Positions 43,569-51,047 of a stretch of 64,000 nucleotides of DNA are shown in pieces (within the stretch, counting starts at the first letter, position 1; each line of letters starts with the position of its first letter). The notes under the pieces were generated by a model that had not been told where the DNA came from, made no database searches, and saw only the letters and a list, made by a program, of their open reading frames with translations. Position numbers and translations under genes: made by a program. The stretch is from UBA830 sp038146925. Its GTDB lineage: Bacteria > Pseudomonadota > Alphaproteobacteria > MPNO01 > UBA830. The DNA is taken from positions 186,001-250,000 of the forward strand of contig JAYQSP010000011.1 of the NCBI GenBank assembly GCA_038146925.1, in the 5' to 3' direction.

Positions 43569-44930
43569 TCAGACCCTGGCCTTGGCCCGCTCTGCGTCCT
43601 GGCGTTCTTTCAGCGCCTTCCGCAGCGCTTCCTCGGCGGCCTTGGTGTCTTTCAGGCCCTGTTTCCGGTCGACGGGGACCGGTTCCTTCTGGTCAGCCCG
43701 CGGCAGTTTTTCCACCGGGTAGGTCGCAATCTTGTCGTTACCCATCGATGTATCGCGGTCGAGCGACAGGTCGCGCGCATTGGCGTTGTCCGAATGGAAG
43801 GACCGGCCGTCTTTCTTTTTCGTTTCGAGGTCGAGCCACCAGCGATTGGCCTCGCCGCGCGTACCGTAACCCATCTTGTCGTCCAGCCAGATCAGGAACC
43901 GCCGCGACCACGGCAGCTTGATAGCCGCCCACATGGCGAGGCGATGCTGCAGCAGGCCTTCCTTGTTCCAGGGGCACATCTTCATGCAGCGGCCGCAGGA
44001 CGAGCCCTTGGCGTTGGTCACCCGGTACTTGGTGCATTTTTCGACGTCGGGCTTCCAGATTTCGTAGCCGTTGTAGAGCACTTTGTCGCCGAACGGGATG
44101 GCCTGGGCCGGGCATTCGCGGGCGCATTTTTTGCACTTGGAGCAGAAATCCTGCAGTCCGAAATCGATCGGCTTGTCGGTCGCCATCGGCAGGTTGGTGG
44201 TGATGATGGCTGTCTTGTGGCGGGGGCCGATAAAGGGGTTGAGCACCAGTTCGCCGATCCGGCTCATCTCGCCCAATCCGGCCAGCAGCATCAGCGGAAT
44301 CTGCATCACGTCGCCGTCGGCGTTGGAATGCGCCTGCGCCTCGTACCCCAGCCGCCGGATATAATCGGCCACGATCACCGCGGTGGTCGATCCTTTCAGA
44401 TAGGCGCGGTAGCTCTGCGCGCCGGACACCCAGTCGTCGCCGGAGGAGGAATCCAGGGTTTCCCAGCGCTGGTCGTTGACGACGACGATGGCGTATTTGT
44501 GTTTCGCCTCGATCGGCTTGCCGTCCATGTCTTCGCTGTACCACGCCCAGTCCGGGCATTCGCAGATGCCGACCATGTCGGAATCGAGGAAGTAGCACAG
44601 CGACTTGATGTGCTTCGCGATCTCTGCCGGGTCGTCGGGCAGCTCCGCAGGGTCGGTATAGGGCTCGCCCTTGTGGATCGGCACCTGCGTCCAGTGCACG
44701 TGGCCCATGGCGGCGTTCAGCGGGTTCTTTGTGATAAAGCGGCGGATTTCCTTGCCCGCCTTGGGGCCAAGATCCCCAAAAAACGCGCGGACGAAAAAGC
44801 CCGCGCGTTTCGGGAGGCGCTGGATATTGTCCGTGATCAGGGTCGTCGGTTCGTCCACGCGTTTGATCTTTTCCATCGGGTACTGACCCATATGGAGCGG
44901 CCGGTTGCGCTTGGAGAATATGCCGAGCAT
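43569..44930 (-). CDS. Reductive-dehalogenase-like cobalamin/iron-sulfur protein
   Basis: 453 residues without a Tat or Sec signal. It shows the two 4Fe-4S motifs of RdhA: C263-xx-C266-xx-C269-xxx-C273-Pro and C299 ... C312-xx-C315-xxx-C319-Pro, preceded by a domain (FFGDLGPKAGKEIRRF, DDWVSGAQSYRAYLKG, GYEAQAHSNADGD, SRIGELVLNPFIGPRHKT) like the nitroreductase-fold cobalamin domain of reductive dehalogenases. It is shorter than the aerobic BhbA/NpRdhA type, lacking their C-terminal flavin reductase part, and no RdhB anchor is nearby. The function in an oxygenase context is uncertain: dehalogenation or another B12 redox reaction such as epoxyqueuosine-like reduction. Confidence 0.75.
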   Translation of the reverse strand: MLGIFSKRNRPLHMGQYPMEKIKRVDEPTTLITDNIQRLPKRAGFFVRAFFGDLGPKAGKEIRRFITKNPLNAAMGHVHWTQVPIHKGEPYTDPAELPDDPAEIAKHIKSLCYFLDSDMVGICECPDWAWYSEDMDGKPIEAKHKYAIVVVNDQRWETLDSSSGDDWVSGAQSYRAYLKGSTTAVIVADYIRRLGYEAQAHSNADGDVMQIPLMLLAGLGEMSRIGELVLNPFIGPRHKTAIITTNLPMATDKPIDFGLQDFCSKCKKCARECPAQAIPFGDKVLYNGYEIWKPDVEKCTKYRVTNAKGSSCGRCMKMCPWNKEGLLQHRLAMWAAIKLPWSRRFLIWLDDKMGYGTRGEANRWWLDLETKKKDGRSFHSDNANARDLSLDRDTSMGNDKIATYPVEKLPRADQKEPVPVDRKQGLKDTKAAEEALRKALKERQDAERAKARV

Positions 44931-44941
44931 TTCGATTGCCC

Positions 44942-45760
44942 TCAGGGAAGCCGGACGACTTCGTTGTTACTGCGCGTTTTCTTGTCGAGGAATTTTTCCA
45001 GCGCCTGCTTGAAATAGGGGTGCATGACCGATTCCCGTACGTTCTGGATCTCGAATTCGGTCGCTTCCTCGATCGACCGGCGCCAGCCCATGTGAAAGCT
45101 TTCCTTCGCCATGCCCTGCAGATGCGTCGGCCCGGCCGCGAGATCGCGCGCGATCTGCGAGGCGTTTTCCTTGAAGTCTTCCCTGGAATAGACCCGGTTG
45201 ACGATCTGCCAGTCGAGCGCGTCCTGAGCGCTGAGCGTCCGGTTGGTGTACATCAGCTCCATCGCGCGCCGAAAACCCACGATCTTGACCAGCGAATAGC
45301 TGGTCGATGCGTCATTGGCGAGGCCGATCGAATGCCAGGCACACAGGAAACGGGCGTCGTCCGTGCAGACTGCCATGTCGGAGCACAGCGTGATGCCGAG
45401 ACCCGATCCGGCCGCCGCGCCGTTCACGGCGGAGAAAACGGGTTTCTTGATGCGGACGATCATGTGGAAAACCTGATGCCACCACATGGCCAGTTCGCGG
45501 AAATGCGACGAGATGCCCTCCTGCCCGTCGCCGACATCCGGAATTTCCTTCAGATTGAACCCGGCGCAGAACGATTCGCCGGCGCCGGTAAACAGCACGG
45601 CGCCCACATTGTCGTCCGCCTCGGCGTGGAACAGCGCGTCGAGCGTTTCCTGAACGCCCTGCAGGTCCAGCGCGTTGCCGTATTGCGGCAGGTTGAAAAT
45701 AATCTTCGCGACGCCGTCTTCGACGACGTAGATGATGCTTTTGTAATCGGGGTTCGACAA
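44942..45760 (-). CDS. Enoyl-CoA hydratase/isomerase family protein
   Basis: 272 residues from TTG 45760, which has a strong AGGAGG site at the right distance; the open frame to 45892 has no such site and would cover the palindrome. The crotonase fold is shown by GAGESFCAGFNLKEIPDV (oxyanion hole) and VNGAAAGSGLGITLCSDMAVC with the usual catalytic Asp/Glu region changed. It handles a 2-enoyl- or ring-type acyl-CoA. It is followed by the reductive-dehalogenase-like gene 11 bases away, so those two form one operon. Confidence 0.88.
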   Translation of the reverse strand: MSNPDYKSIIYVVEDGVAKIIFNLPQYGNALDLQGVQETLDALFHAEADDNVGAVLFTGAGESFCAGFNLKEIPDVGDGQEGISSHFRELAMWWHQVFHMIVRIKKPVFSAVNGAAAGSGLGITLCSDMAVCTDDARFLCAWHSIGLANDASTSYSLVKIVGFRRAMELMYTNRTLSAQDALDWQIVNRVYSREDFKENASQIARDLAAGPTHLQGMAKESFHMGWRRSIEEATEFEIQNVRESVMHPYFKQALEKFLDKKTRSNNEVVRLP

Positions 45761-45775
45761 AGTTCCGCCTCCTGT

Positions 45776-45792
45776 ATCTGATCGTATCAGAT
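45776..45792. promoter_or_regulatory. Perfect 17-base palindrome, probable MarR operator
   Basis: ATCTGAT-CGT-ATCAGAT sits between the MarR stop (45825) and the hydratase start (45760), close upstream of the AGGAGG ribosome site. The size (7-base arms) and place match MarR-type operators. It could block the hydratase/RdhA-like operon independently of the MarR gene's own promoter. Confidence 0.6.
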
Positions 45793-45824
45793 GAGGCGAA
45801 CGCGGAACAACCGATTCGCCCGAC

Positions 45825-46259
45825 CTAGTTGAGCTGTTCGGCTTTCCGAATGATTTTCTGCAGCGCCCGGACCATGGCATCCGATTCGTCACTGTCGATC
45901 GCGGACATCAGTTCGTTGTAGCGCTTGTTCGCGGTCGGCGAGATCTTGTCGTAGAGCTTCCGGCCCTTGGACGTCAGCGCCAGCCGATAGCTGCGCCGGT
46001 CGTCCGGGTCGCGTTCCCGGGTGACGCAGCCATTGTCGACCAGGCGCTGTATCGCCCGGTTTACCGACATTTTTTCCATGGCCCATCGATTGGTGATCTC
46101 TGCCGCGGAGACGCCTTTTTCCGAGGTCAGGGTCAGCAGCACGCGCCATTCGGCGATAGTGATGCCGAACTTGGTCTCTATCTCGCCGTGAAAGGCGCGT
46201 CCGATCCGGTTCGAGAGAACATGAACCAGGGACAGCGGTTTATCGTCTGCGATCGCCAT
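45825..46259 (-). CDS. MarR-family transcriptional regulator
   Basis: 144 residues with the winged helix-turn-helix: EIETKFGITIAEWRVLLTLTSEKGVSAAEITNRWAMEKMSVNRAIQRLVDNGCVTRERDPDDRRSYRLALTSKGRKL. The DDRR wing motif is standard. Such repressors often bind aromatic or CoA-thioester ligands. A perfect TATAAT hexamer (minus strand, 46271-46266) lies seven bases before the ATG, so a leaderless mRNA is possible. It precedes the palindrome and the hydratase/RdhA-like operon, its likely target. Confidence 0.9.
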   Translation of the reverse strand: MAIADDKPLSLVHVLSNRIGRAFHGEIETKFGITIAEWRVLLTLTSEKGVSAAEITNRWAMEKMSVNRAIQRLVDNGCVTRERDPDDRRSYRLALTSKGRKLYDKISPTANKRYNELMSAIDSDESDAMVRALQKIIRKAEQLN

Positions 46260-46280
46260 GTCCCGATTATAGCAGAAAAT

Positions 46281-47387
46281 CTATTCCGCTGCCTCCGAAT
46301 GACCGATCGCGGCGTTGACGGCGGGCATGACCTTTTCGGCCATCAGCTCCATAGACCGGCGGCCGAGCTCCTTGTCTTCCCAGTCCTTGCCGGCATAAAG
46401 CAGTGTGCCGAAATCGCCCGTGACCTCGCGGAAGGCGAGGATCTGATCGACGACGCTGTTCACGTCGCCCGCGATGACGAGATTATCGACGATGAAATCG
46501 AGATTCAGGTCCTCGTCCGGGAAATCGCGTTCGGGCTTGAAGACTTCGTGCCGGTTGCCTTTTTTCAGCTTGGTGAAAAGCTGATTGTAATAGAACCGGT
46601 AGGGACTGCGTTCGTTCTCCTTGCCGTAATCGATTGCGGTCTTGTGATCGTCGTGGACGAAGATCGACCGCGCCACGCGCCAGTCCGCCGTATTGGCCTC
46701 GCGCCCGCCTTCCTCGCAGCCCTGGGCGTAATTGGTCCAGTGGGTTTTGACCCATTTGTCGAGCAGGAAGTTGGCCGAGATCGGCAGGAAGCCCTTCTTG
46801 CCCATTTCGATCACGCCCTTGGAAAACGGCGCGACCACGGTGCAGACAACCGGCGGATAGGGTTTCTGGTAAGGTTTGGCGATCGGGCCCAGGCCGATTT
46901 CCGCAAACTGGGTTTCGCGGGTCGAAATGTTCCAGAAATCGCCTTTCAGATCGTAGGGCGGTTCGCCCGTCCAGATATTGAGAATGTGATCGATCGCTTC
47001 TGCGAACATCGCGTTGCGGTCGATGCCGCGGATGCCCAGCGCCTCGGCATCGGATTCCAGCGCCCCGGGGCTGACACCGAAAATAAAGCGGCCCTTCAGA
47101 AGGTGATCCATCATCGCCGCATGGGCCGCGACCAGAACCGGGTGACTGTGGGACAGGTTGGACGTGCCGGTCCCAAGTTTGATCTGCTTGGTATCCGAAA
47201 TCAGACTCGCCTGGAACAGCATCGAGCTGGTGATGCTCTCGGCGGCATCGGTCAGGTGTTCGCCGACATAGGCCTCTGAATAGCCCAGCCTGTCGGCCAG
47301 GATGATGGCTTCGCGGTCTTCCTGCAGACACTCCGTATAGTCCCGGTCCAGCCGGTGCACCGGCATGGTGAAAAATCCGATTTTCAT
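46281..47387 (-). CDS. LLM-class flavin-dependent oxidoreductase (luciferase-like)
   Basis: 368 residues from ATG 47387 with GAGGAACG upstream; the open frame extends to 47630 without a better site. TIM-barrel luciferase-like monooxygenase motifs are seen: KIGFFTMPVHRLDRDY, EAYVGEHLTDAAESITS, LGTGTSNLSHSHPVLVAAHAAMMDHLLKGRFIFGVSPG. It would use reduced FMN from a separate reductase and O2 for a monooxygenation or desulfonation step. It is transcribed ahead of the MarR gene, 21 bases away. Confidence 0.9.
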   Translation of the reverse strand: MKIGFFTMPVHRLDRDYTECLQEDREAIILADRLGYSEAYVGEHLTDAAESITSSMLFQASLISDTKQIKLGTGTSNLSHSHPVLVAAHAAMMDHLLKGRFIFGVSPGALESDAEALGIRGIDRNAMFAEAIDHILNIWTGEPPYDLKGDFWNISTRETQFAEIGLGPIAKPYQKPYPPVVCTVVAPFSKGVIEMGKKGFLPISANFLLDKWVKTHWTNYAQGCEEGGREANTADWRVARSIFVHDDHKTAIDYGKENERSPYRFYYNQLFTKLKKGNRHEVFKPERDFPDEDLNLDFIVDNLVIAGDVNSVVDQILAFREVTGDFGTLLYAGKDWEDKELGRRSMELMAEKVMPAVNAAIGHSEAAE

Positions 47388-47476
47388 ATGGGCGTTCCTC
47401 GCTTCCTGTCTCTGCCCGATTTGTAGTTCATGAAGGTGAAAATGATAAGGGGCCCGTCTGATCGGCAAAATCGGAT

Positions 47477-48862
47477 TTATTGTGTGTCCTGCTCTGCGCC
47501 CACCAACCCGTCCACGAACTCCGCGTACGCCGCCATGTCGAATTTCCGGTTCAGGCCGTTGGCGTTCATGTAGCGGATCTTTCCGAACACCGGGCGTTCG
47601 GTCCAGGCGCGGTCGTGGAGGCCGTAGCACCAGGCGACATTGGCGTAGGAATTCGGATCGCGGCCATCGAGGAAATATTTGTTATTCAGCGCCAGCGTCG
47701 TCTCGAAAGCCTGCCGCGGCGTCGGCGACCATTCGAGGATTTTCTTGGCCCAGTACATGCGCATGTAGTTGTGCATGAAGCCGGTATGCACCATTTCGCG
47801 CATTGCATCGTTCCAGTGCGGGTCATGGGTGTCGCAGGCTGCCAGTTCTTCCATCGTGTACACATATTCGCGTTCGTCGCCGGCATGTTCGTCCAACGTC
47901 TTGCGCGCCCAGTCGGGGAGCGCATCGTAGCTGTCGAACTTCGGCTCGAACGCGACGTAGTTCATCGCAAGCTCGCGCCGCACGACCAGTTCCTCGATGA
48001 ACGAGCCGCAGTCGTCGGACGATCCCGTGTCGGCGTCGCGTACGGCCAGCGCCATGTCGACCGGCGAGATATGCCCAAAGTGGAGATAGGGGCTGAGGAA
48101 CGACGTTTGCCCCGCCGACGGTTCGTTTCGGCCTTCGGCATAACCGTCGAGGATCTCGGTGCCAAAGGAATCGAGCCGGCGCCGGGCTTCGTTTTCGCCG
48201 CCCCTGAAGCGGCTGACCGGGGGCACGGACCGGTCCAGCTCGAGTTTGGCCAGAGCTGCCGCCGGGTCCGCGACGTCGATGTCGCTTTCGAGGCCGAGCT
48301 TGCGGGCCGATAATTCCGGTTCGGTTTCGTCCAGCGGCACCAGATATTCGTCCCATACCCGATGGATTTTCGGGCGGATCGTGCGTGCCGCGTATTCGGA
48401 TTTGTCCGATACCACGTCGACCGGCACCACGACTTCGGTTTCGACCTGCACCACCGCGCAATCCGCGGCCTCGGCAAGCTGCTTCCGCCAGCCGATCTGG
48501 GCGGGCATGTAGCTGCGATCGCAGATCACGGCTGCCGCATCCTGCGCCAGGTCGATCGCCACCTCTGCCGGCATGGCGCGCCGGACGACGAAGGCGATGC
48601 CGCGCTTCTTCAGGTTTTCCGCGACGTCCGAGAGACCTTCGAGCATGAAGGCGTAGTGCCGCGCATTGGCTTCCGGGTACCCGTCCATCAGACCGAAGCA
48701 GACGACGACCGGCAGGCCGTATTTGTTGGCGCCGCGGATTGCCGTTTCCAGTGCCGGATTGCCATGCGTCCGCTGCGCCTCCTGCATCCAGTAGAGGACA
48801 TAGGCGCCGTTTTCCCGGCGTTTGCAGTCGTTGAGCTTTCGAATGCGGGTGTCTTGAATCAC
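47477..48862 (-). CDS. phr: Class II CPD DNA photolyase
   Basis: 461 residues. Class II features are clear: ending segment HNYMRMYWAKKILEWSPTP, LALNNKYFLDGRDPNSYANVAWCYGLHDRAWTERPVFGKIRYM, which carries FAD-binding and DNA-binding residues, and an N-terminal antenna domain (YVLYWMQEAQRTHGNPAL). It repairs cyclobutane pyrimidine dimers with blue light. This points to a light-exposed habitat. The gene stands alone, 90 bases from the LLM gene. Confidence 0.93.
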   Translation of the reverse strand: MIQDTRIRKLNDCKRRENGAYVLYWMQEAQRTHGNPALETAIRGANKYGLPVVVCFGLMDGYPEANARHYAFMLEGLSDVAENLKKRGIAFVVRRAMPAEVAIDLAQDAAAVICDRSYMPAQIGWRKQLAEAADCAVVQVETEVVVPVDVVSDKSEYAARTIRPKIHRVWDEYLVPLDETEPELSARKLGLESDIDVADPAAALAKLELDRSVPPVSRFRGGENEARRRLDSFGTEILDGYAEGRNEPSAGQTSFLSPYLHFGHISPVDMALAVRDADTGSSDDCGSFIEELVVRRELAMNYVAFEPKFDSYDALPDWARKTLDEHAGDEREYVYTMEELAACDTHDPHWNDAMREMVHTGFMHNYMRMYWAKKILEWSPTPRQAFETTLALNNKYFLDGRDPNSYANVAWCYGLHDRAWTERPVFGKIRYMNANGLNRKFDMAAYAEFVDGLVGAEQDTQ

Positions 48863-48915
48863 GATTGCTCCCCCGCCAGTCTACGTCGATTCCGCCGTCA
48901 CGGATCAACAGCGAC

Positions 48916-50271
48916 TCAGCCAAGCTCCAGAATCGCTTTCAGGCCCGGGCGGTTATCTTCCAGCCGGACCCGGCCGCCGTGAAGATGCGCCACCGCCTCT
49001 ACGAGACTGAGTCCCAGGCCGCTGCCGGGTGTCGAGCGCGCCGCTTCCAGCCGGTGAAAGCGGCGAAACACTTCTTCGCGTGCTTCTTCCGGGATGCCGG
49101 GACCGGTGTCCGACACCGTCACGGCCCGGCCCGCCGCGTGAAGCGTGACGGTGCCGTCGGGCGGGGAATATTTGATCGCGTTGTCGGCAAGATTGGCGAT
49201 GGCCTGGAACAGCAGGTCGCGGTCGCCTTCGATCTCCGCCGTCGCGTCGAGGCGAAGCGAAAAGGACAGGCCCTTTTCCTCCGCGACCGGTTCGTATAGC
49301 TCGGCCACGTCCGCCACGACTTCTCCCGGGTCGACCGTCGAGAAATTGTCCCGCCGCCCGCCGGCTTCGATCTGCGTGATACGCAGCAGCGCATTGAAGA
49401 TCGACAGCAACCCGTCCGCCTCGCCGATGGCACGGTCGATGCGGGCGGTGCGTTCCGGGCCGCTCAGCCCGTCTTCCTCCAGACCCTCCAGCGTCTGTCG
49501 GAGTCGTGAGAGCGGCGTGCGCAGGTCGTGCGCGATGTTATCGGTGACGTGCCGCAACCCTTCCATCAGCGATTGGTTGCGGTCCAGCATTTCGTTCAGC
49601 TGTGCGGCGAGGCGGTCGAATTCGTCGCCGGTGCCGCGGGTCGGAATGCGCCGGTCGAGCGCGCCGTCCGCGATTTCCCGGCTGGTCTGGTTGATGGCCT
49701 CGATCCGCCGCGTGGTGCTCCGGCTCATGGCGATGCCGCCGGCGAGCGCCAGCGCCAGGGTGATCGCGATTCCCCAGATCATCGCGTTGATTACCATGTC
49801 GCGCGTTCGCACCAGTTCGCGGACCTCGCGCCCGACCAGCAGGTTGAGCCCACCTTGCAGGACAAACGATCGCGCCCGCGCCAGATAGACCTCCCCGTCC
49901 GGTGAATCCCGATCCCTGAGCTCGAACTCGATCCAGCCCCGGGCGTCGGGATCGACGGTCGGCCAGTCGCTGAGATTGCCGACCAGCGGGCGGCGAAGCG
50001 GATCGGTCAGCAGATAGACGGTACGCCCGCCCGGATCCCGGCGGACGCGTTCGGAAATAATGGCGGCGACGCCCGGCGTGCCGCGTAACTCGTACTGTTC
50101 CGCAAGGCCCTTGATGTCGGCTTCTATGGTGGCGTCGACCTGGTCGGACAGCGTGCCAGCGGTCGCCCAGTACAGGAACCCCAGCAGCACGGCCGCCGAG
50201 CCGCCGAACAGCAGGATATAAATCAGCGTCAGGCGAAACGAGGCGCTGCGCAGCAGCGGCGGTAACGTCAT
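48916..50271 (-). CDS. Two-component sensor histidine kinase with HAMP domain
   Basis: 451 residues from the ATG at 50271. Two membrane helices (about 13-35 and 160-185) enclose a periplasmic sensor domain of ~125 residues. Then HAMP (SRSTTRRIEAINQTSREIADGALDRRI), the H-box HVTDNIAHDLRTPLSRLRQ with the phospho-histidine, N-box NLADNAIKYSP, G1 DTGPGIP and G2 GSGLGLSLVEAVAHLHGG. It overlaps the regulator gene's stop by ATGA. Placed after an ABC exporter and response regulator, it may sense envelope stress. Confidence 0.94.
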   Translation of the reverse strand: MTLPPLLRSASFRLTLIYILLFGGSAAVLLGFLYWATAGTLSDQVDATIEADIKGLAEQYELRGTPGVAAIISERVRRDPGGRTVYLLTDPLRRPLVGNLSDWPTVDPDARGWIEFELRDRDSPDGEVYLARARSFVLQGGLNLLVGREVRELVRTRDMVINAMIWGIAITLALALAGGIAMSRSTTRRIEAINQTSREIADGALDRRIPTRGTGDEFDRLAAQLNEMLDRNQSLMEGLRHVTDNIAHDLRTPLSRLRQTLEGLEEDGLSGPERTARIDRAIGEADGLLSIFNALLRITQIEAGGRRDNFSTVDPGEVVADVAELYEPVAEEKGLSFSLRLDATAEIEGDRDLLFQAIANLADNAIKYSPPDGTVTLHAAGRAVTVSDTGPGIPEEAREEVFRRFHRLEAARSTPGSGLGLSLVEAVAHLHGGRVRLEDNRPGLKAILELG

Positions 50272-50954
50272 GGCGGCGTGGCGCGCAGCGCGTATCCCGC
50301 GCCCCGCACGGTGTGGATCAGCGGCGTGTCGAATTCCTTGTCGATTTTCTGTCGCAGCCGGCTGATATGGACATCGATCACGTTGGTCTGCGGATCGAAA
50401 TGATAGTCCCATACGTGCTCAAGCAGCATCGTGCGGGTGACGACGTTCCCGGCGTTGCGCATCAAATATTCGAGCAGCCGGTATTCGCGGGGCTGCAGGT
50501 CTATTTCGGTGCCTGCCCGCGTCACCCTGCGCGCCAGCAGGTCGACTTCAAGGTCGCCGACGGCAAGATGCGTCTCGGCGCTGTTGCCCGATTTCGCCGA
50601 CCGCCGGGTCAGCGCCTCCAGCCGGGCGAGAAGCTCGGAGGCGGCGAACGGTTTGGTCAGGTAATCGTCGCCGCCGGCTTTCAGGCCTTTCACCCGGTCG
50701 TCCACTTCGCCCAGCGCACTGAGAACCAGTGCGGGCGTATCGTCGTCGGAGGCGCGCAGTGTCCGGATGATGGTCAGCCCGTCCGGCGCCGGCAACATGC
50801 GGTCGACCACCAGAACGTCGTAATCTTCCGTCGTCGCCAGAAACAGGCCCTGTTTGCCGGTGTCCGCGTGGGTCGGATTGTGCCCCGCTTCTCCCAGCGC
50901 TTTTACGATGTATGACGCGACCTCGGAATCGTCTTCGATGACCAGTACGCGCAT
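50268..50954 (-). CDS. OmpR/PhoB-family response regulator
   Basis: 228 residues. Receiver domain with acidic EDD (7-9), phospho-acceptor aspartate D51 in VLVVDRMLPAPDG and K in YLTKPF, followed by a winged-helix DNA-binding domain (LQPREYRLLEYLMRNAGNVVTRTMLLEHVWDYHFDPQTNVIDVHISRLRQKID). The kinase gene follows with a 4-base overlap. A purine-rich site before the ATG and a 93-base gap to the FtsX gene suggest its own promoter may exist in that gap. Confidence 0.95.
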   Translation of the reverse strand: MRVLVIEDDSEVASYIVKALGEAGHNPTHADTGKQGLFLATTEDYDVLVVDRMLPAPDGLTIIRTLRASDDDTPALVLSALGEVDDRVKGLKAGGDDYLTKPFAASELLARLEALTRRSAKSGNSAETHLAVGDLEVDLLARRVTRAGTEIDLQPREYRLLEYLMRNAGNVVTRTMLLEHVWDYHFDPQTNVIDVHISRLRQKIDKEFDTPLIHTVRGAGYALRATPP

Positions 50955-51047
50955 TGTTTTGCCCTCTGTTTGTAACGGTAATTATGTAGGAGCGATCGCG
51001 GACCCGGCGCAAATTAATCTTTGGTAATGTTCCTCGGCTCGGAACGG

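Noticed and set aside
44942..45892. Upstream start of the enoyl-CoA hydratase at 45892
   Set aside because: The extra 44 residues cover the palindrome and part of the MarR gene and have no crotonase similarity; TTG 45760 has an AGGAGG site.
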